From the NCBI RefSeq assembly GCF_011604685.1, contig NZ_CP050063.1, positions 1,944,501 through 2,008,500 on the forward strand: a stretch of DNA of 64,000 nucleotides. The letters are read 5' to 3'. Origin of the DNA: Spirosoma aureum. Lineage in GTDB: Bacteria > Bacteroidota > Bacteroidia > Cytophagales > Spirosomataceae. The translations under genes and the position numbers were made by a program. This document shows positions 63,378-64,000 of this stretch, one piece after another. Every line of letters starts with the position of its first letter. Position 1 is the stretch's first letter. The notes beneath the pieces were generated by a model. The model did not search any database, was not told where the DNA came from, and saw only the letters and a program-made list of their open reading frames with translations.

Positions 63378-63800
63378 TTATAAAGGCTTTCGCGTCATGA
63401 TATATTCTTTATGAAGCCAACGCCAGCCTTTGTATACAGTGGCGGTTAATGTTTGTGAATCAACCATTTTGACTTCAATATTAAAATGGCTGCCTGTTTT
63501 TGGGTGAATCAACTCCCCGCCCGACCAGCCAGATCCGTCGAATACCAGATTGCTGATAAGGAGTTGGTTTTTGGTAATACCAAACTGTTGTTTACCCGTT
63601 GGACTGACTTCAGAAATGCGGCCAAAGTAGCGATCACCCACGCGGTACAGTTCGACCGTTGAGCCTCGTCCAGGAAATAGCCAGCGACCCAAAATCTGGT
63701 CGGCTGTATTCTCTGCCGATGATTTACCTGATGCAGGCCATACACAAAGGAAAAAAAGGCTTAATGCCCAAAGGCGATTTCGGCGCAGTAACAAAGACAT
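63378..63800 (-). CDS. DUF2147 family exported protein
   Basis: 140 residues. A basic N-terminus and hydrophobic stretch (LWALSLFFLCVWPASGKS) form a signal peptide. The mature part matches DUF2147: DQILGRWLFPGRGSTVELYRVGDRYFGRISEV, then LVFDGSGWSGGELIHPKTG and TVYKGWRWLHKEYIMTRK. Function of the family is unknown. The 200 bases to its right, up to the window end, show no gene and no clear promoter. Confidence 0.85.
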   Translation of the reverse strand: MSLLLRRNRLWALSLFFLCVWPASGKSSAENTADQILGRWLFPGRGSTVELYRVGDRYFGRISEVSPTGKQQFGITKNQLLISNLVFDGSGWSGGELIHPKTGSHFNIEVKMVDSQTLTATVYKGWRWLHKEYIMTRKPL

Positions 63801-64000
63801 TCGTTCACGATTGGTTTACAAGGTGATACAAGCAAAAATTACGGATTTGCAGATTGTATGTCGGTGAGTAGGGGTAATGTGGGACTAAAATAAAAAATCT
63901 ATTTGTGAATTTCTACTGGTTATATAGATTAAGTTTGTTTTAATGTAAAAAAGGAGCTGACAAAAAGCCAGTTCCTGACTGATAGTGAATGGATTATGAG

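Overview
The window looks like chromosomal DNA from a Bacteroidota member of the Cytophagales, most like Spirosoma or a relative. Support: a type B type IX secretion (T9SS) C-terminal signal, two PorP/SprF proteins, a PorE-like OmpA protein, a TonB receptor with a carboxypeptidase-like N-domain, DUF5723/TSP3 and NIPSNAP proteins, promoters of the Bacteroidota TTTG/TAnnTTTG type, and coding DNA of about 45-50% G+C. This placement is inference from gene content. I saw no rRNA, tRNA, CRISPR array, transposase or prophage.

Layout. 1-8 kb: the 5' part of a TonB receptor gene running off the left edge, a GNAT acetyltransferase, cytidylate kinase, an FAD oxidoreductase, and a Tol-like/beta-barrel outer-membrane protein gene broken by a frameshift. 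8-23.5 kb: a surface-adhesin locus with one gene of about 3,450 codons (DUF11, SdrD-B and Ig-like repeats, T9SS type B tail), a PorP/SprF partner 5 bp behind it, a PorE-like TPR/propeller/OmpA protein, and a second PorP/SprF. 23.5-34 kb: an AAA ATPase, an iron-permease-like protein, an exported thioredoxin, an ABC exporter, a DUF5723/TSP3 protein, a GH43-like secreted protein and an OmpA protein. 34-46 kb: a GFOR-like lipoprotein, a double NIPSNAP protein, an orphan alpha-E protein, a response regulator/PAS kinase pair, a beta-barrel protein, and GlgB with maltokinase. 46-54.6 kb: two tandem AraC regulators, a berberine-bridge-type flavoprotein, an exported DsrE-like protein with a TauE permease, a small CTD-like secreted protein, PgeF, a GlsB-like protein and an acyl-CoA dehydrogenase. 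54.6-64 kb: Ugd and Uxs (UDP-glucose to UDP-xylose), carboxynorspermidine decarboxylase, an OmpR-type regulator with a degenerate receiver, an AT-rich pair of secreted proteins, a lipoprotein-like methyltransferase, a holin-like membrane protein, a YugP-type metallopeptidase and a DUF2147 protein.

The best candidate for a coordinated system is the adhesin/PorP/PorE-like locus: cargo, an outer-membrane anchor of the SprF type, and a peptidoglycan-binding partner. Most unexplained are a nested 96-bp palindrome (41013-41108), the open 178-codon extension before the adhesin's apparent signal peptide, the pseudo-receiver regulator, and the predicted lipoprotein methyltransferase. Long perfect hairpins mark many gene ends, several shared by converging genes. 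Starts were chosen by signal peptide, family start and ATG preference; all family names come from reading motifs, not from database searches.
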